From positions 1-64,000 of IMG/VR virus record IMGVR_UViG_3300028840_003082: 64,000 nt of DNA. One strand, written 5' to 3'. A model generated the notes under the pieces. The model was given only the letters and a program-made list of their open reading frames with translations. It ran no database searches and was not told where the DNA came from. This stretch comes from a virus. The position numbers were made by a program, and so were the translations under genes. Shown piece after piece: positions 1 through 6,714 of this stretch (positions within the stretch are counted from its first letter, which is position 1; each line of letters begins with the position of its first letter).

Positions 1-540
1 CCTAAACCTATGCTCTTTCAAAGCACTATCTTTAATATGGTGACCACTAAACTTGTGCCCAGTGAGCTTTAACACAGCCATTTGAGCAAAGGTTTCAGGA
101 TGTTCTTCTTTGTAACGGTTGTACCAACTAACCCGCCCCTTATCCCCAGTCTTTTTAAACATTTGCAAGAGAGGATAAACCTCTCTCCCACCTGGAGAAG
201 CGTAGCGGTAATCGCCCGGACTGTCTTGTGAGCGTGCCAAGATAAGATCAGCAACTGTTTTACCCAACTTCTTTTTCATACGCTTTGCCTTGTCATCCAA
301 AGCAGCCTTCTTTAATTTCTTAATTTCTTTATCAGCGTCCGAAATTAGTTTGTAGAATCTGTCATTCAAGGCTCTACGGGTTTCCCACCGTGGATATCTA
401 CCATGAATTTTCTCAAACTTACGTCTAAGCTCATAAGTGTCGGTAGTATTTAGAATTTTACGAAGGTTGATCTGAAGTTGTTGTAATTCCTGAATCCTGC
501 GGTGAGCCTCACCCTTATCAAATTTCTTACGCCGACCCAT
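1..540 (-). CDS. Hypothetical protein, 3' end outside window
   Basis: An open frame starts with ATG at 540 and is still open at the left edge; its first 180 codons are visible. The product begins MGRRKKFDKGEAHRRIQELQ and is rich in Lys/Arg and predicted helix (residues 1-100), followed by a Gly/Pro-rich turn (SPGGREVYP) and a segment with several His residues near the visible end. Its ATG overlaps the TAA of the upstream gene (TAATG), so translation is probably coupled. I do not recognise the family. A basic helical protein next to other small phage proteins could bind nucleic acid, but that is only a guess. Confidence 0.8.
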   Translation of the reverse strand, partial: MGRRKKFDKGEAHRRIQELQQLQINLRKILNTTDTYELRRKFEKIHGRYPRWETRRALNDRFYKLISDADKEIKKLKKAALDDKAKRMKKKLGKTVADLILARSQDSPGDYRYASPGGREVYPLLQMFKKTGDKGRVSWYNRYKEEHPETFAQMAVLKLTGHKFSGHHIKDSALKEHRFR

Positions 541-869
541 TATTGCACCTTTCCAAAAGCATCATCGGGCAAGTCACCCAACAATTTAAGTAAATCCTCA
601 GCTTCTTTTTTGTCTTTGTCTGCTTTGGTGGGTTCCTGCTCTGGTTTCAAGCCTTTGAGCAATCCCTCTTGCACATCTTGAATGGCCTTAGCCACCCGCT
701 TACTTAACTCTTGTTTGCTGCATAATTGCGCTTCCTCTAGGATATCTCCAACCACCGCTTCAAGGGCTTGGACAGATAGCATAGCAAACGCAATCAGCTC
801 TAATTGAGCCAAAGGACTGTTGACAGCTTGCATGGCTTTGTTGATATCAATTTTCTTGTCTTTGGACAT
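540..869 (-). CDS. Hypothetical protein, 109 aa
   Basis: ATG start at 869; the stop overlaps the next gene's ATG. The sequence is mostly predicted helix: residues 10-50 hold a hydrophobic stretch (AQLELIAFAMLSVQALEAVV) and residues 70-100 are highly charged (KPEQEPTKADKDKKEAEDLL). The hydrophobic part is interrupted by acidic residues and looks more like a buried helix of a helical bundle than a membrane span. It overlaps the upstream gene by 23 nt. Family not recognised; it belongs to the leftward operon of small phage genes. Confidence 0.75.
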   Translation of the reverse strand: MSKDKKIDINKAMQAVNSPLAQLELIAFAMLSVQALEAVVGDILEEAQLCSKQELSKRVAKAIQDVQEGLLKGLKPEQEPTKADKDKKEAEDLLKLLGDLPDDAFGKVQ

Positions 870-1035
870 TTTCTTCCTCCCCCTCGTCAGGTAATTGATT
901 AAACACCTGATTTCTTGCTTTCTTCATATCGGAATAGAGCTTACGGCCCACTCGGATAATCAGCATAGGATCATTAATCTTCTCCAAAACCTTTTCAACT
1001 TCACTACTTGTAACTCTCTTGCCTCTAGCCATCAT
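847..1035 (-). CDS. Hypothetical protein, 62 aa
   Basis: Two adjacent ATG codons (1035 and 1032) could start this gene; an AAAGGAG Shine-Dalgarno lies just upstream, and its spacing allows either. The product (MMARGKRVTSSEVEKVLEKI...) is small, charged and probably helical, with an acidic C-terminus. The Thr-Ser-Ser-Glu-Val segment resembles the helix start of small DNA-binding proteins, but there is no recognisable helix-turn-helix. Function unknown. Confidence 0.7.
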   Translation of the reverse strand: MMARGKRVTSSEVEKVLEKINDPMLIIRVGRKLYSDMKKARNQVFNQLPDEGEEENVQRQEN

Positions 1036-1090
1036 TTACTCCTTTGATTCTTTGATCGTATCACAATCCTCTGTGGATTGCAAGTCTAAA

Positions 1091-1438
1091 TCACTTTCCA
1101 CTGTCCTCTTTAAATATAGCCCTGGCCCAGATAGACGGTTTGGAATCTGCTTTTTTACCTTTCATATATTCTGTAGTTGCATCACCAAATAAAGAGTTTA
1201 ACCATCTGTGTAGACTAGCCAAATCTGATATACTAATAAGAGTATAGTCAGCGTTGTATGCTTCCCCAAGGCTTACTTTGGTTACCGGCTCCCCGCTATC
1301 GGGAGATGAGATTTTAATATAAACATTTCCCCCTTTCCACGATAACTGTTTTTCAGCTTTATTTTTTTCTTTCTGAGCTTTCGCCAAGTCTTGATTCTTG
1401 GTTTTTAGCTCTTTCACTAGACTTTCTATGCGTTTCAT
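1091..1438 (-). CDS. Hypothetical protein with N-terminal coiled coil, 115 aa
   Basis: ATG at 1438, with an AGGAG sequence overlapping the end of the preceding 19-codon frame. Residues 1-32 are a Lys/Glu-rich coiled coil (LVKELKTKNQDLAKAQKEKN). The remainder is a small mixed domain with a central strand pair and a helix around SLHRWLNSLF. An internal EYMKGKK resembles the M-K tail family of the neighbouring genes but is not terminal. Family not recognised. The 55 nt between this gene and the next (1036-1090) hold only a very short possible frame. Confidence 0.75.
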   Translation of the reverse strand: MKRIESLVKELKTKNQDLAKAQKEKNKAEKQLSWKGGNVYIKISSPDSGEPVTKVSLGEAYNADYTLISISDLASLHRWLNSLFGDATTEYMKGKKADSKPSIWARAIFKEDSGK

Positions 1439-1447
1439 ACCAATCTC

Positions 1448-1507
1448 CTAATGTACCACGCAACGTAGTGTGATAAAAAGAATTAGTAGCAGCAAAATAA
1501 AACCCAT
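1448..1507 (-). CDS. Possible 19-aa single-span membrane peptide
   Basis: A 20-codon frame starts at ATG 1507, overlapping the TAA of the upstream gene (TAATG), and ends with TAG at 1450-1448. The predicted peptide begins MGFILLLLILFITLR, almost entirely a membrane-spanning stretch followed by a short Arg/Cys end. An AAGGAG Shine-Dalgarno lies 11 nt upstream, inside the codons for the tail of the preceding protein, and the gap holds the ribosome-binding site of the next gene. Such coupling is typical of this operon, but so short a frame needs translation data. It may be a genuine microprotein or only a translational bridge. Confidence 0.4.
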   Translation of the reverse strand: MGFILLLLILFITLRCVVH

Positions 1508-1869
1508 TACTTCTTATTCTCCTTCATGTAGTCAACAGCATTGAAGAATCGTATATTGATCCCGTTGTTGCGGCAGAGCTCTAAAAATTCATCCCACTCT
1601 ATATAACCATCGTCACCTTCTTTGGTAGTGTACCTAAATCGGATCAAGGTTTCGCTGTTACGTTTGACACAGGAATCGCACTCCCCTTTTCGCAAGGTAC
1701 GGGAAGCACACTTCTCACACTGTTTCGTAATGTCTAGAGAAAACCGATTACCCCTAAATCGTCCATACAATAAATAACCATCTATGGTCTTGGCGAATAA
1801 CTGAGTGGGACATATACCACCAAAGTGGAAATGGTCTTTACTATCTGATCTTATGGTGAGGTTGATCAA
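1507..1869 (-). CDS. Cys-rich protein with M-K tail, 120 aa
   Basis: The most likely start is TTG at 1869, preceded by GGAGA at 8 nt. Residues near 50-65 contain two CxxC pairs (CEKC and CDSC), probably one zinc ribbon, followed by a beta-strand segment. The C-terminus, FNAVDYMKENKK, matches the tail of the small-protein family repeated on both strands of this window. The codons of that tail contain an AAGGAG usable by the following frame. Function unknown; a nucleic-acid or protein-binding zinc ribbon is a reasonable inference. Confidence 0.75.
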   Translation of the reverse strand: MINLTIRSDSKDHFHFGGICPTQLFAKTIDGYLLYGRFRGNRFSLDITKQCEKCASRTLRKGECDSCVKRNSETLIRFRYTTKEGDDGYIEWDEFLELCRNNGINIRFFNAVDYMKENKK

Positions 1870-2051
1870 TTCTTTTTCTCCGAGACAGTGTAACGTCTAT
1901 GGTTATTTTGGTGACCGTTAGAGCAGCACCACATCATTTTCTTTTTTCCCTTGAGAGGCACAACTAAGGTAGACACAGCCTCAGCATTACACTCAGCACA
2001 TTGGTTATGAACAAACTGTTTAACTTTGGTTTGATGTTTTCTAGTCGCCAT
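1866..2051 (-). CDS. Small zinc-ribbon-like protein, 61 aa
   Basis: ATG at 2051; the last codons overlap the next gene by 4 nt. It has CAEC near residue 18 and CC followed by HQNNH near residue 43, a plausible Cys2-Cys/His zinc site, with a basic N-terminus (MATRKHQTKVKQF). The size and spacing suggest a single treble-clef or ribbon fold. It is one of a group of small Cys-rich proteins here (1507, 2041, 3084). Function unknown. Confidence 0.7.
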   Translation of the reverse strand: MATRKHQTKVKQFVHNQCAECNAEAVSTLVVPLKGKKKMMWCCSNGHQNNHRRYTVSEKKN

Positions 2052-2484
2052 CTCTTGACCTCCCTAGAATCATGGCCGCACCACATTGACGGCAGGTTTT
2101 AGGTACATCCCTCAATCTTACTTTGACTGGATCAAAACTCAAATGGTGCGAGCAGTCATTGCTAGCGCACCGAAAAGTCATTTGCTTACCAGTGATATAG
2201 TTCCTTTCAATAGCCTGTGCTTCCTCCGGGGAAGGGGAGGGGGGAGACTGAACGGAGGGACTTTCTTCTATGATTAAAGGAGGTTCATGGTCTATGTCCT
2301 CAGTCTCCCCTAAATCTACTAAAGTTTCATTGATCATATCTAGCAGACATTGAGAATTGTTTTTGAAAGTTTTGGGCTCTTTATCAATGATTACATAACC
2401 ACAGTGGCGGCAGCGGTGGTTGCCCGAACCGTCAACAGTAAAGTGAGTAGACCCACAACCCATGCAGCGATTAATAATTTTCAT
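2041..2484 (-). CDS. Protein with two zinc ribbons, 147 aa
   Basis: I place the start at ATG 2484 (MKIINRCMGCGS), which has AGGAAG at 7 nt; an upstream in-frame TTG at 2508 is less likely. The first zinc ribbon is CMGC...CRHC (residues 7-30), followed by an acidic, proline-rich linker, and the second is C...C...CRQC near the C-terminus. Two ribbons on a flexible linker are common in phage proteins that contact RNA polymerase or nucleic acid, but there is no specific match. The beginning overlaps the end of a 55-aa gene by 14 nt. Confidence 0.7.
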   Translation of the reverse strand: MKIINRCMGCGSTHFTVDGSGNHRCRHCGYVIIDKEPKTFKNNSQCLLDMINETLVDLGETEDIDHEPPLIIEESPSVQSPPSPSPEEAQAIERNYITGKQMTFRCASNDCSHHLSFDPVKVRLRDVPKTCRQCGAAMILGRSRDGD

Positions 2485-2638
2485 TGATTCGCTTCCTTTC
2501 CTCTTCAAGATTCATGGCGTGGAAGTATAGAATAGCCTGTTGATAATGATATCGAGCCACATGGATTGAGCCCTGCGCCTTGAACCTTTCAGCTAACTTT
2601 CTATGGGTTAGCCATTTATGTTTGTTGTTTGTCTCCAC
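2471..2638 (-). CDS. Hypothetical small protein, 55 aa
   Basis: A frame from GTG 2638 to TAA 2471 encodes a His/Lys/Arg-rich helical peptide (KHKWLTHRKLAERFKAQGSI followed by HVARYHYQQAILYFHAMNL). It fills what would otherwise be a gap in the operon, overlaps both neighbours by a few codons in the manner of the rest of the cluster, and its composition looks coding. The Shine-Dalgarno is weak (AAGAAAG next to the start), so the exact start is uncertain. Family not recognised. Confidence 0.55.
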   Translation of the reverse strand: METNNKHKWLTHRKLAERFKAQGSIHVARYHYQQAILYFHAMNLEEERKRINENY

Positions 2639-2786
2639 CTTTCTTAAACCTTTCGTACAGCTTGTCTGCTGCTAATTCCAAAAATCTTTTCTTCTTTGGC
2701 GAAGTATTACCAGGAAAACCATACACATCATCCATTGCTTTCCTAATGATCTCTTTAACTTCGCTTATGTCTGATTTCTTGATCAT
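2616..2786 (-). CDS. Hypothetical small protein, 56 aa
   Basis: ATG 2786 to TAA 2616. The product begins MIKKSDISEVKEIIRKAMDD and ends in a Lys-rich helix (LELAADKLYERFKKG), so it is probably a two-helix protein. It lies in line with the operon, 11 nt after the preceding gene. The ribosome-binding site is weak. Family not recognised. Confidence 0.6.
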   Translation of the reverse strand: MIKKSDISEVKEIIRKAMDDVYGFPGNTSPKKKRFLELAADKLYERFKKGGDKQQT

Positions 2787-2797
2787 ACTTCATTCTA

Positions 2798-3100
2798 TCA
2801 AATGTCAACAGGTTTGTCAAATTTATTTTTCCTAGTATTTTTCATATGCTGTATAGTAGAGGGTCTAAGAAGTTCCTCGGTAGTGGCCCCATTGATATCT
2901 AAATAGCGTTTGCAACTAGGAGGAAGTTGCTGGTTGTCTAAAAATTTTATGCGATACACATTATCATTCCCTTCCTGTTCCCAATTTCCCTGACTAACTA
3001 ATTTGGTTACAGTGGCGGGAATGTGAAATGATTCGCAGTACCAACACCACACCATCACCTCATCCCCTGGAAAGTATTTCTGTTCAATGGGTTGGCTCAT
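2798..3100 (-). CDS. M-K tail family protein, 100 aa
   Basis: ATG at 3100, lying inside the end of the upstream zinc protein gene. Near residue 11 it has the family strand FPGDEVMVWC and near residue 80 the tail STIQHMKNTRKNK, with nine residues beyond it. The middle is predicted beta (SH3- or KOW-like small barrel) with scattered Cys and aromatic residues. It is one of eight such genes on this strand. Function unknown; a small barrel with a basic tail suggests binding to nucleic acid or a host protein (inference). Confidence 0.75.
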   Translation of the reverse strand: MSQPIEQKYFPGDEVMVWCWYCESFHIPATVTKLVSQGNWEQEGNDNVYRIKFLDNQQLPPSCKRYLDINGATTEELLRPSTIQHMKNTRKNKFDKPVDI

Positions 3101-3296
3101 CCTCTTCCTCTTGCAGTTCTTTTAATCTAGCTTCCATTTCTTCGGTAGTCATGTTTTTGACTCTTTCGTTGATCTCCCGAATACCTTTTTCCATAAAATC
3201 ATAATGCTCATGGCACAAATAAACCAAATCATCTCCAACTCTTATAATCCGGTTGGCGTGTTTAGAACAATTTTTGATTTGACAGGTTTTGCTCAT
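3084..3296 (-). CDS. Small Cys/His zinc protein, 70 aa
   Basis: ATG at 3296 overlapping the upstream stop (TAATG). C5, C10, C29 and H32 (CQIKNC...CHEH) form a plausible zinc site in the first 35 residues. The rest is an acidic amphipathic helix (TTEEMEARLKELQEEEDE). It resembles the treble-clef arrangement of many small phage proteins. Function not recognised. Confidence 0.7.
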   Translation of the reverse strand: MSKTCQIKNCSKHANRIIRVGDDLVYLCHEHYDFMEKGIREINERVKNMTTEEMEARLKELQEEEDEPTH

Positions 3297-3454
3297 TAAA
3301 TACCCGCCAACTCGTAGGATTTCTTAAACATTTCGTAACAGAACTTCGCATGGCGCAAGGCTTTCTCACAATCATGGAGAATACCATAGTCACGAAACTT
3401 AATCCACATCTTTTTAAAGGTAAGTGCCTGATAGTATGCTTCTATTCCTGTCAT
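3296..3454 (-). CDS. Hypothetical small protein, 52 aa
   Basis: The start is ATG 3454, which has an excellent GGGAGG Shine-Dalgarno at 8 nt; further upstream in-frame codons are not needed. The product (MTGIEAYYQALTFKKMWIKF...) is helical, aromatic and basic with two Cys residues. The upstream stop overlaps the start as ATGA. Family not recognised. Confidence 0.7.
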   Translation of the reverse strand: MTGIEAYYQALTFKKMWIKFRDYGILHDCEKALRHAKFCYEMFKKSYELAGI

Positions 3455-3768
3455 TGTTTTTTCCTCCCTATTAATTGATCGTACCAAATTAATTCGCTCT
3501 TGTCAAATTCTTTTTTTACCTTATTTATCATACGGTTAAACTGCATTGTACGGATCGTATCTAGTCGATAATCGGTTAAGCACTCAACCTCTATTTGGTA
3601 TAACAAAGGAGGATTGTTCAGAAAAACTCTGGCTAAATGCTCACTTATATCATCCCCCACTGTCAATACATACATTTTATTTTCTTTTTCTGTCTCGGGT
3701 AGAGAGTAGAGAAATCGTACTTCCCACGATCTTTTCTCTGGCAAAATTCTGTAAACATTTACAATCAC
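3451..3768 (-). CDS. Hypothetical protein, 105 aa
   Basis: GTG start at 3768, forming a GTGA overlap with the stop of the upstream gene. It is a mixed alpha/beta protein (MIVNVYRILPEKRSWEVRFL...) ending in a Lys-rich helix and a basic C-terminus (IGRKKQ). No motif identifies it. Its place between a possible DNA-repair protein and small basic proteins gives no functional clue. Confidence 0.7.
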   Translation of the reverse strand: MIVNVYRILPEKRSWEVRFLYSLPETEKENKMYVLTVGDDISEHLARVFLNNPPLLYQIEVECLTDYRLDTIRTMQFNRMINKVKKEFDKSELIWYDQLIGRKKQ

Positions 3769-4238
3769 TTAGCCCACCCCGGTCTCTGTCTATTAGTCCA
3801 CTGTGGCTTTCTCTTATCATTTTCCCACTTGTCTTTTAGACATAATCTGTAAGCCTTGAATATATTGAGCTCTTTTTTGAATTTAGTACAGTTAGGAAAC
3901 ATAGTGATTTCATTAGACTCTGGCATGAACGCATAGCCGGCATAGAAAATCTCCAAATATTGCTTACACTTATGTGTTTTACCGTAACGAAAGTTATACT
4001 CATCGCACAAGGCTCTGAAATGGTTTAATAACCACAGGTAGTTAGCTGCGTTAGTCCTTGTCCAGATTGCACAAGGATGGTTGACATGAGTGGGGCGATA
4101 GGGAGCATTAGTAGCCCCCATAACGTGCATAGCGGTAGAGAGCAACTGAGCAGATTCTAGACACATTTTGATCACTCGCTTGTTGTCCAGTACTCTAGCT
4201 GACTTGTGAGCGTCTAAATATGTAACAAAGATGTTCAC
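3765..4238 (-). CDS. Pyrimidine-dimer-glycosylase-like protein (Pyr_excise type)
   Basis: GTG start at 4238, with GAGAGGT just upstream inside the tail codons of the preceding gene. The 157-aa product carries a recognisable phage family pattern: an N-terminal MNIFVTYLDAHKSARVLDNK, then KMCLESAQLL, then PYRPTHVNHPC, then NYLWLLNHF and CDEYNFRYGKTHKC. From memory this pattern is annotated with the pyrimidine dimer DNA glycosylase domain (PF03013), related in name to T4 endonuclease V, which cuts DNA at UV photoproducts. Whether this branch has glycosylase activity is not shown by the sequence; the conserved His/Cys/Tyr residues suggest an enzyme or metal-binding protein. Confidence 0.65.
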   Translation of the reverse strand: MNIFVTYLDAHKSARVLDNKRVIKMCLESAQLLSTAMHVMGATNAPYRPTHVNHPCAIWTRTNAANYLWLLNHFRALCDEYNFRYGKTHKCKQYLEIFYAGYAFMPESNEITMFPNCTKFKKELNIFKAYRLCLKDKWENDKRKPQWTNRQRPGWAK

Positions 4239-4450
4239 GCCTTACCTCTCTTCATATATTCTATAGGAGAAACCACTTGTAATTCCCTGATGTTATCGGT
4301 TTCTACGACCCTTCCGGGGATAAACAAATCTCTCAGCAATACTCTACTAAACACATAGTTGATATCATATCTATATTCTATACGGCAGCCTTCGAAAGAG
4401 AAAAGGCATCCCTGGTAACTAACAATTTTGTTTTTTAGATTAATTACCAC
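4235..4450 (-). CDS. M-K tail family protein, 71 aa
   Basis: GTG start at 4450, with GAGGG supplied by the tail codons of the upstream paralogue. The body is beta-rich and aromatic (CLFSFEGCRIEYRYDINYVF); the usual N-terminal GD strand is degenerate here. The C-terminus is SPIEYMKRGKA, and its codons carry GAGAGGT, the ribosome-binding site for the next gene. Function unknown. Confidence 0.75.
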   Translation of the reverse strand: MVINLKNKIVSYQGCLFSFEGCRIEYRYDINYVFSRVLLRDLFIPGRVVETDNIRELQVVSPIEYMKRGKA

Positions 4451-4709
4451 TCTTTCCCTCTTTCATCATAGTCACTGTGTCTAATCCCTGAATATCCGTA
4501 GCATTGATTCTACCCGTTAAATCACTCCATAAAAAACTCACATAAATAATTGAAAAGATTAGATTACCCTCAAGAGATACACCTTCTATTATATCAACTA
4601 TTTCTGCTTTCTCTGTCCCGTGAGTATTATGGAAATAGGTACCAAAATCCACCTGAGAGTGCGGCCTGACAAGGATTCTGTCGCCCTTTTTGTATTTCTT
4701 GTTAGGCAT
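4440..4709 (-). CDS. M-K tail family protein, 89 aa
   Basis: ATG at 4709. It has the full family architecture: a basic start and KKGDRILVRP near residue 7, beta-strands in the middle, and the tail LDTVTMMKEGKSGN. The tail codons contain GAGGGAAAG immediately before the next gene's GTG. The predicted fold is a small SH3/KOW-like barrel; the role is unknown. Confidence 0.8.
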   Translation of the reverse strand: MPNKKYKKGDRILVRPHSQVDFGTYFHNTHGTEKAEIVDIIEGVSLEGNLIFSIIYVSFLWSDLTGRINATDIQGLDTVTMMKEGKSGN

Positions 4710-4947
4710 ATCTTTTGTTTTTCATGTAGTAGAGGGTATTAAATCCTCTGATTTCATTTTCGTGCATTTCAATTTCTCCGTCAGCCCAGTCTGTAATCCA
4801 GTATTTTGGAGACCAATCTCTTCGATCAATACCACGCTTTATGATAGTGGCCTCCCATCTCTGATCATACCATTCTATATCTACCCTATCCCCACATTTG
4901 TATTTATATTTAGGTTTTGGTCTTTTCTTGCGCTTCTTTTTTCCCAC
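4702..4947 (-). CDS. M-K tail family protein with Lys-rich N-terminus, 81 aa
   Basis: GTG start at 4947, with AAAAGGAA about 8 nt upstream inside the preceding gene. Residues 1-15 are strongly basic (MGKKKRKKRPKPKYKYK), followed by CGDRVDIEW, a beta-rich core and the tail FNTLYYMKNKRYA. The basic N-terminal extension is not shared by all paralogues and would favour nucleic-acid binding (inference). Confidence 0.75.
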   Translation of the reverse strand: MGKKKRKKRPKPKYKYKCGDRVDIEWYDQRWEATIIKRGIDRRDWSPKYWITDWADGEIEMHENEIRGFNTLYYMKNKRYA

Positions 4948-5197
4948 GATTTCTATTCCTTTTAACTTTCATCTGGTTTATTATATCATATCTAAGAATG
5001 TGTCTATCTGTCAAGTATTGACCCCACCCCATAACTTTATATTTTCTGGAATAAAGGGGCACTGACCCCGTATAAGAGTAATGTTCATAACCCGTTATTT
5101 GCTCATAGACTGATTCTATTTTGGTTCGTACCTCTGTAAGGTATGGAGGTATCCTTACCCACACCCAATCTCCCGCTTGATAGTTAGGTTTATTCAT
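4910..5197 (-). CDS. M-K tail family protein with extended basic C-terminus, 95 aa
   Basis: ATG at 5197 inside the end of the upstream gene. The N-terminus NYQAGDWVWVRIP is the family strand, the middle is aromatic beta structure, and the tail YDIINQMKVKRNRNRG continues for another dozen charged residues. The extension overlaps the next gene by 38 nt and contains its Shine-Dalgarno (AAAAGGAA), so it may partly exist for coupling. Confidence 0.75.
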   Translation of the reverse strand: MNKPNYQAGDWVWVRIPPYLTEVRTKIESVYEQITGYEHYSYTGSVPLYSRKYKVMGWGQYLTDRHILRYDIINQMKVKRNRNRGKKEAQEKTKT

Positions 5198-5753
5198 CTT
5201 CTAGACTCTTTTCTAATTTCTCCATGTTCTCTTCCGTGGCGTATTTAAAAGGAAACTTAGCCCACAAACGTACTGGATGGTACTGCTCACCACTGCTAGA
5301 CTTCTTGCCAACCTTCATATTGGCGAATCTCTCACGCTTTGGGAGCTTTTTAGTGTTGAACCCTTTGTAGACCTCTAACACTTCCTTATCTAGGTCGATC
5401 ACGTAAGCGTATTCACAGAATAGAGAATCAGCAACAAAATCAATAGAGTTACATAAATCTCTAACATTACCACGACTTATCATTGATAGGATATCAGCAG
5501 CAGTATCTCTGCTAAATTCTGGGTACTTGGTGGGCCAAGCATCTCCTACTTTGTCAACTATTGCCTGTATATCCGCGTCCGATAGAAAGCTGCACTCCCT
5601 AACTGACCACCGGAAATCCTCTAGATCCATTTCATTTTGTATAAAATCACAAATAGTTGCGCCCTGTCCAGTAGGGTATCCATCCCATTGCCCGTACTGA
5701 GCAACTTTGATCTTACCATCACAAACTACAGCGGTAATGTTCCTAGTTCCCAT
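5190..5753 (-). CDS. Conserved phage protein of the MGTRN...QYGQWDGYP type, 187 aa
   Basis: ATG at 5753 with GTGGAGG upstream. The N-terminus MGTRNITAVVCDGKIKVAQY followed by GQWDGYPTGQG is a signature I have seen in uncharacterised proteins of many phages and some bacteria. It then has alternating helices and a C-terminal beta segment (PVRLWAKFPF). No function is established that I know of. It is larger than its neighbours and interrupts the run of M-K tail genes. Confidence 0.7.
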   Translation of the reverse strand: MGTRNITAVVCDGKIKVAQYGQWDGYPTGQGATICDFIQNEMDLEDFRWSVRECSFLSDADIQAIVDKVGDAWPTKYPEFSRDTAADILSMISRGNVRDLCNSIDFVADSLFCEYAYVIDLDKEVLEVYKGFNTKKLPKRERFANMKVGKKSSSGEQYHPVRLWAKFPFKYATEENMEKLEKSLEDE

Positions 5754-5964
5754 TGTTTTTCCTCCACCCTTTTGGAATTTTTCTAGAAGTTTTATCTCTG
5801 TTATTGTATAGAGAGATAGGGAATAAAATCAACGTCATAAAAAATCCAGCAATTATTTGGCGAGTATAATACCAATCTAACATCCTATTCCACTTAGGAA
5901 TGGACAGCCCCAACCAAGCCCCGAAACCTACCAACAACCAACTAATTAACAGTAACTTAACCAT
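5743..5964 (-). CDS. Small membrane protein with two spans, 73 aa
   Basis: ATG at 5964, with GGGGAGG as ribosome-binding site inside the tail codons (MKGRKNG) of the upstream gene. Span 1 is at residues 3-22 (LLLISWLLVGFGAWLGLSI); span 2 is at about 37-53 (IIAGFFMTLILFPISL). The C-terminus is basic (KTSRKIPKGWRKN), so it probably lies in the cytoplasm. It might disturb the host membrane or exclude other phages, but nothing in the sequence shows this. Confidence 0.75.
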   Translation of the reverse strand: MVKLLLISWLLVGFGAWLGLSIPKWNRMLDWYYTRQIIAGFFMTLILFPISLYNNRDKTSRKIPKGWRKNNGN

Positions 5965-6172
5965 TTTTCCTCCCCTTCATATAACTTATTGTTTCTAAAC
6001 GTAATTCATCCTCAAGGAAAAATAGTGAACAGTCCTCTAAGTAATACATATTAAAAGGTTTTCCAACTCTTTTGGATGATCTCTCTAACACAACCCCACG
6101 TACAACTATGCCCTTATATTTCTCTTTGGCAATAACCTTATCACCTATTTTAAATTTATACTTATTTTTCAC
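5957..6172 (-). CDS. M-K tail family protein, 71 aa
   Basis: GTG start at 6172, with AAAAAGGA in the tail codons of the upstream gene. YKFKIGDKVIAKEKYKG is the family N-terminal strand, and VVRGVVLERS resembles the second strand of a KOW/SH3 barrel. The tail is LETISYMKGRKNG, whose codons for GRK contain the GGGGAGG used by the next gene. Function unknown. Confidence 0.8.
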   Translation of the reverse strand: MKNKYKFKIGDKVIAKEKYKGIVVRGVVLERSSKRVGKPFNMYYLEDCSLFFLEDELRLETISYMKGRKNG

Positions 6173-6398
6173 GAATTGTATCCTTTTTATGTTTCAGAGT
6201 GGTAATAATATCTAATCCTGTTATTTCTCCCGGAAGCATTTTAATAGGGCTTGTCCAATGTTGCTTCTCTGGCAAAAACACACTGACCCTGTAAAATACT
6301 GTGTACTCACCGTGTTCTACCCCAGTAATATAGCCACTGAAGGTGTCACCGTACTTCACTATCACAAAATCCCCTTGTTTATATTCAGATTTAGTCAT
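6162..6398 (-). CDS. M-K tail family protein, 78 aa
   Basis: ATG at 6398; it is the first well-supported gene of the leftward operon. YKQGDFVIVKYGDTFSGYI is the barrel-like N-terminus and LDIITTLKHKKDTIREK is a variant tail with Leu in place of Met. The tail codons hold the Shine-Dalgarno of the following paralogue. A GAAAGG lies 11 nt before the start. Function unknown. Confidence 0.75.
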   Translation of the reverse strand: MTKSEYKQGDFVIVKYGDTFSGYITGVEHGEYTVFYRVSVFLPEKQHWTSPIKMLPGEITGLDIITTLKHKKDTIREK

Positions 6399-6492
6399 GG
6401 TTAGTTGTGCCTTTCATATCTTGTACCACCCTTTTTCCACGATTTAGGCCCTTTTTAGTCCTGTGTTTTTCATTGCTTTCTCCGCCGGCCAT
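6391..6492 (-). CDS. Possible remnant or short member of the M-K tail family, 33 aa
   Basis: A frame from ATG 6492 to TAA 6391 encodes a short basic peptide (MAGGESNEKHRTKKGLNRGK) ending RVVQDMKGTTNHD, which resembles only the tail of the neighbouring paralogues. It overlaps the next gene by 8 nt, and its tail codons include the GAAAGG before that gene. There is no clear Shine-Dalgarno of its own. It may be a short real gene, or the 3' remnant of a deleted paralogue kept because it provides coupling. Confidence 0.3.
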   Translation of the reverse strand: MAGGESNEKHRTKKGLNRGKRVVQDMKGTTNHD

Positions 6493-6553
6493 ATATGACC
6501 ATACGTGACCATATATGGTAGGTATGCCACTATATATGACATGACACTATACC

Positions 6554-6628
6554 TGCAAGCGCCATGCCAACCTAAGCCGGCTTGCATAAAGTGTGCCAAA
6601 GCTAGAGCTCTTGCAAGGTCCGTGCCAA
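6554..6628. repeat. Three copies of a 17-bp dyad repeat
   Basis: Imperfect copies lie at 6554-6570 (TGCAAGCGCCATGCCAA), 6583-6599 (TGCATAAAGTGTGCCAA) and 6612-6628 (TGCAAGGTCCGTGCCAA). Each has a TTGCA-like left arm and a TGCCAA right arm separated by about seven bases, so each unit is itself a partial palindrome. Four more copies occur at 10397-10888. The rest of the 6493-6714 intergenic stretch holds CCATATATGG palindromes but no convincing gene. Likely roles are operator or replication-initiator sites (inference). Confidence 0.6.
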
Positions 6629-6714
6629 GGTCAACCTAATGGCCTAACACTAAACCGCTAGGCCTAACCCTACCCTAACACGGTAACACGTACCCTTGCC
6701 ACTCCCTATAAATA

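Noticed and set aside
1036-1096. Possible 21-codon GTG frame in the gap before the 62-aa gene
   Set aside because: The Shine-Dalgarno is too close to the GTG and the peptide has no recognisable feature.
1091-1438. EYMKGKK inside the 115-aa protein as a member of the M-K tail family
   Set aside because: The motif is not at the C-terminus and the N-terminal GD strand is missing.
2486-2508. TTG start at 2508 for the two-zinc-ribbon protein
   Set aside because: ATG 2484 has a better placed AGGAAG, and the extra residues only repeat codons of the overlapping gene.
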